Assembly: GCA_050485745.1 (NCBI GenBank)
Contig: JBJHBY010000066.1
Location: 1 to 15,471, forward strand
Length of the DNA stretch: 15,471 nt
From: JBJHBY01 sp050485745
Lineage (GTDB): Bacteria; Pseudomonadota; Gammaproteobacteria; Pseudomonadales; CAMLJR01
Direction: 5' to 3'
In this document: positions 14,255 to 15,471 of the stretch, one piece after another
Layout: every line of letters begins with the position of its first letter
Numbering within the stretch: the first letter of the stretch is position 1
Notes under the pieces: generated by a model
The model's database searches: none
The model's input: the letters and a program-made list of their open reading frames with translations, nothing else
Told to the model about the DNA's origin: nothing
Program-made: the position numbers and the translations under genes

Positions 14255-15471
14255 ATGTCCCTGAGCAGTCAAGAAGCCCAGTCCCTGTTGGGCATCACCA
14301 CCACGGCCCCGGATGCTGTGGAGTCGGCCTACCGGGCGAAGAAAACGGAGTTCGAGCAGAAGCGCGAACAGGCACCCACCGAAGCGCTGCAAGCCAAGTT
14401 CGACACCCTGTTGCTCAAGCTGGATCAGGCGCGCTCGTTACTGCTGGAGTCGGCCAACGCCGAGTCCGACGAGAAGTCCCCTTCCACTGACAGCGACCCC
14501 GCCTCCCGCTCCTCGCTCTCCCGGACCAAACTCGCCGACCTGCCCCAGGCCAGCGCCAGCCACACCGGCTTTGAAGGCGACCAACCCGGCGCCCAGCTGA
14601 ACCTGGAGCGGGGCACCGTCCTGGCCGGGCGCTACGAAATCCGCGAACGCATCGGCACCGGCGGCATGGGCGCGGTCTTCCGCGCCTTTGACCGTAACCG
14701 GAGCGAGGATATCGCCATCAAGGTATTGCTGCCGGGGCTGATCCGCAATGAGCGTGCCCGGGAGCGTTTTCTCGATGAGGCGCGGCTGTCCAGCAAGCTC
14801 AGCCACCCCGGCATCGTCAACGTCTACGACGTACAGCACGAAGGAGAGCTGTACTTCCTGACCATGGAACTGCTGGAAGGCCAGGACCTGCGCCAGGTGA
14901 TGGACAGCCGCGCCCTGGCGCGCCAGCCCTTTACGGTGGAGGAGGTGCGCGAGATCCTCGTGGCGGTCGCGACCGCGTTGTCCTACGCCCACCAGCACAC
15001 CGTGCACCGGGATATCAAGCCGGAAAACATCTGGCTGTGTGACGATGGCCAGTACAAGGTGATGGACTTCGGCATTGCCCAGTTGATGAGCACCAGCCAG
15101 CGCACCCAGACCGGTGCGGCCATGGGCACCGCGTACTACATGGCCCCGGAACAGCTCAAGGGTCGCAAGGACATCGACGGGCGTGCCGATCAGTACGCGC
15201 TCGGGGTACTGGGCTATGAACTGCTGACTGGCGATGTTCCCGCCGGCATGGTCGAACCCGTGGAAAAACTGCGCAGAGACGTGCCGCGCGGTATGGCCCG
15301 GGCACTGATGCAGTCGCTGTCTCCCAAGCCGGACAACCGCCATACCGACATGAGCGCCTTCGTGCAGGCGCTGTCCTCCCGGGGCAGCGTCTCCCTGGGG
15401 GCGCTGCTGCCCGGCAAGGGCGGTGCCATTGCCGCCGCTGTGCTGCTACTGGCCGTGGGCCTGGGTGCCGG
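14255..15471 (+). CDS. Membrane-anchored Ser/Thr protein kinase, paralogue of the 5098 gene (3' end outside window)
   Basis: The frame is open from ATG 14255 to the window edge, 405 full codons. AAGCAGG lies 7-8 nt before the ATG. Order matches the first kinase: J-like helical module (SQEAQSLLGI, then AYRAKKTEFEQKREQAPTEA and LLLKLDQARSLLL), linker motif TKLADLPQASASHTGFEG (91-108), then a complete kinase domain with GTGGMGAV (134-141), Lys156 in AIKV, HRDIKPEN with Asp253, DFG Asp271, and GTAYYMAPE. A hydrophobic segment GAIAAAVLLLAVGLGA begins at about residue 390, so it is also single-pass; the tail is not visible. Between the two kinases the N-module, linker motif and catalytic core are much alike while the DPASR-type spacer and the region after the kinase diverge, which indicates duplication. 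It probably phosphorylates Ser/Thr in the cytoplasm, with the unseen tail in the periplasm. Confidence 0.9.
   Translation, partial: MSLSSQEAQSLLGITTTAPDAVESAYRAKKTEFEQKREQAPTEALQAKFDTLLLKLDQARSLLLESANAESDEKSPSTDSDPASRSSLSRTKLADLPQASASHTGFEGDQPGAQLNLERGTVLAGRYEIRERIGTGGMGAVFRAFDRNRSEDIAIKVLLPGLIRNERARERFLDEARLSSKLSHPGIVNVYDVQHEGELYFLTMELLEGQDLRQVMDSRALARQPFTVEEVREILVAVATALSYAHQHTVHRDIKPENIWLCDDGQYKVMDFGIAQLMSTSQRTQTGAAMGTAYYMAPEQLKGRKDIDGRADQYALGVLGYELLTGDVPAGMVEPVEKLRRDVPRGMARALMQSLSPKPDNRHTDMSAFVQALSSRGSVSLGALLPGKGGAIAAAVLLLAVGLGA

Overview
The window is about 62-65% GC in most coding stretches and reads like a chromosomal segment of a gammaproteobacterium, possibly a marine lineage close to the OM60/NOR5 (Halieaceae) type. 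That placement is an inference from gene style (a DUF3604 protein, a crotonase and a CrgA-like LysR regulator next to envelope kinases), not from a marker gene. A 10-N run at 7722-7731 shows it is a draft assembly. No rRNA, tRNA, CRISPR array, transposase or phage gene was seen.

Layout. Positions 1-3070 are ordinary metabolism and regulation: the C-terminal part of a DUF3604 protein (+), a convergent enoyl-CoA hydratase/isomerase family gene (-), and a divergent LysR regulator (+). Positions 3152-7389 form a two-gene plus-strand unit: a membrane protein that looks like a dynamin-type GTPase with an inactivated P-loop, then a membrane-anchored Ser/Thr protein kinase. Facing it on the minus strand is a four-gene block (12981 to 7571, read leftwards): two tandem paralogous alanine-rich, almost proline-free coiled-coil proteins of about 600 residues, then an LPP20-type lipoprotein, then a DUF4384 lipoprotein that overlaps it by 4 nt and is interrupted by the assembly gap. 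Divergent from this block are a small unrecognised lipoprotein gene (13288-14124) and a second Ser/Thr kinase (from 14255, cut by the window end) closely related to the first.

The possibly undescribed system is everything from 3152 to the window end. Both kinases share a J-domain-like N-terminal helical module, a conserved short linker motif (TKLADLP..ASHTGF) and a single membrane segment after the catalytic domain. Between them lie cytoplasmic-looking scaffold proteins and outer-membrane-type lipoproteins. A reasonable inference is an envelope-spanning signalling or structural apparatus: kinase catalysis in the cytoplasm, a sensing or coiled-coil tail in the periplasm, lipoproteins at the outer membrane, and long helical proteins plus a degenerate dynamin-like protein as structural or membrane-organising parts. 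The sequence shows the architecture and the paralogy. The biological output cannot be read from it.
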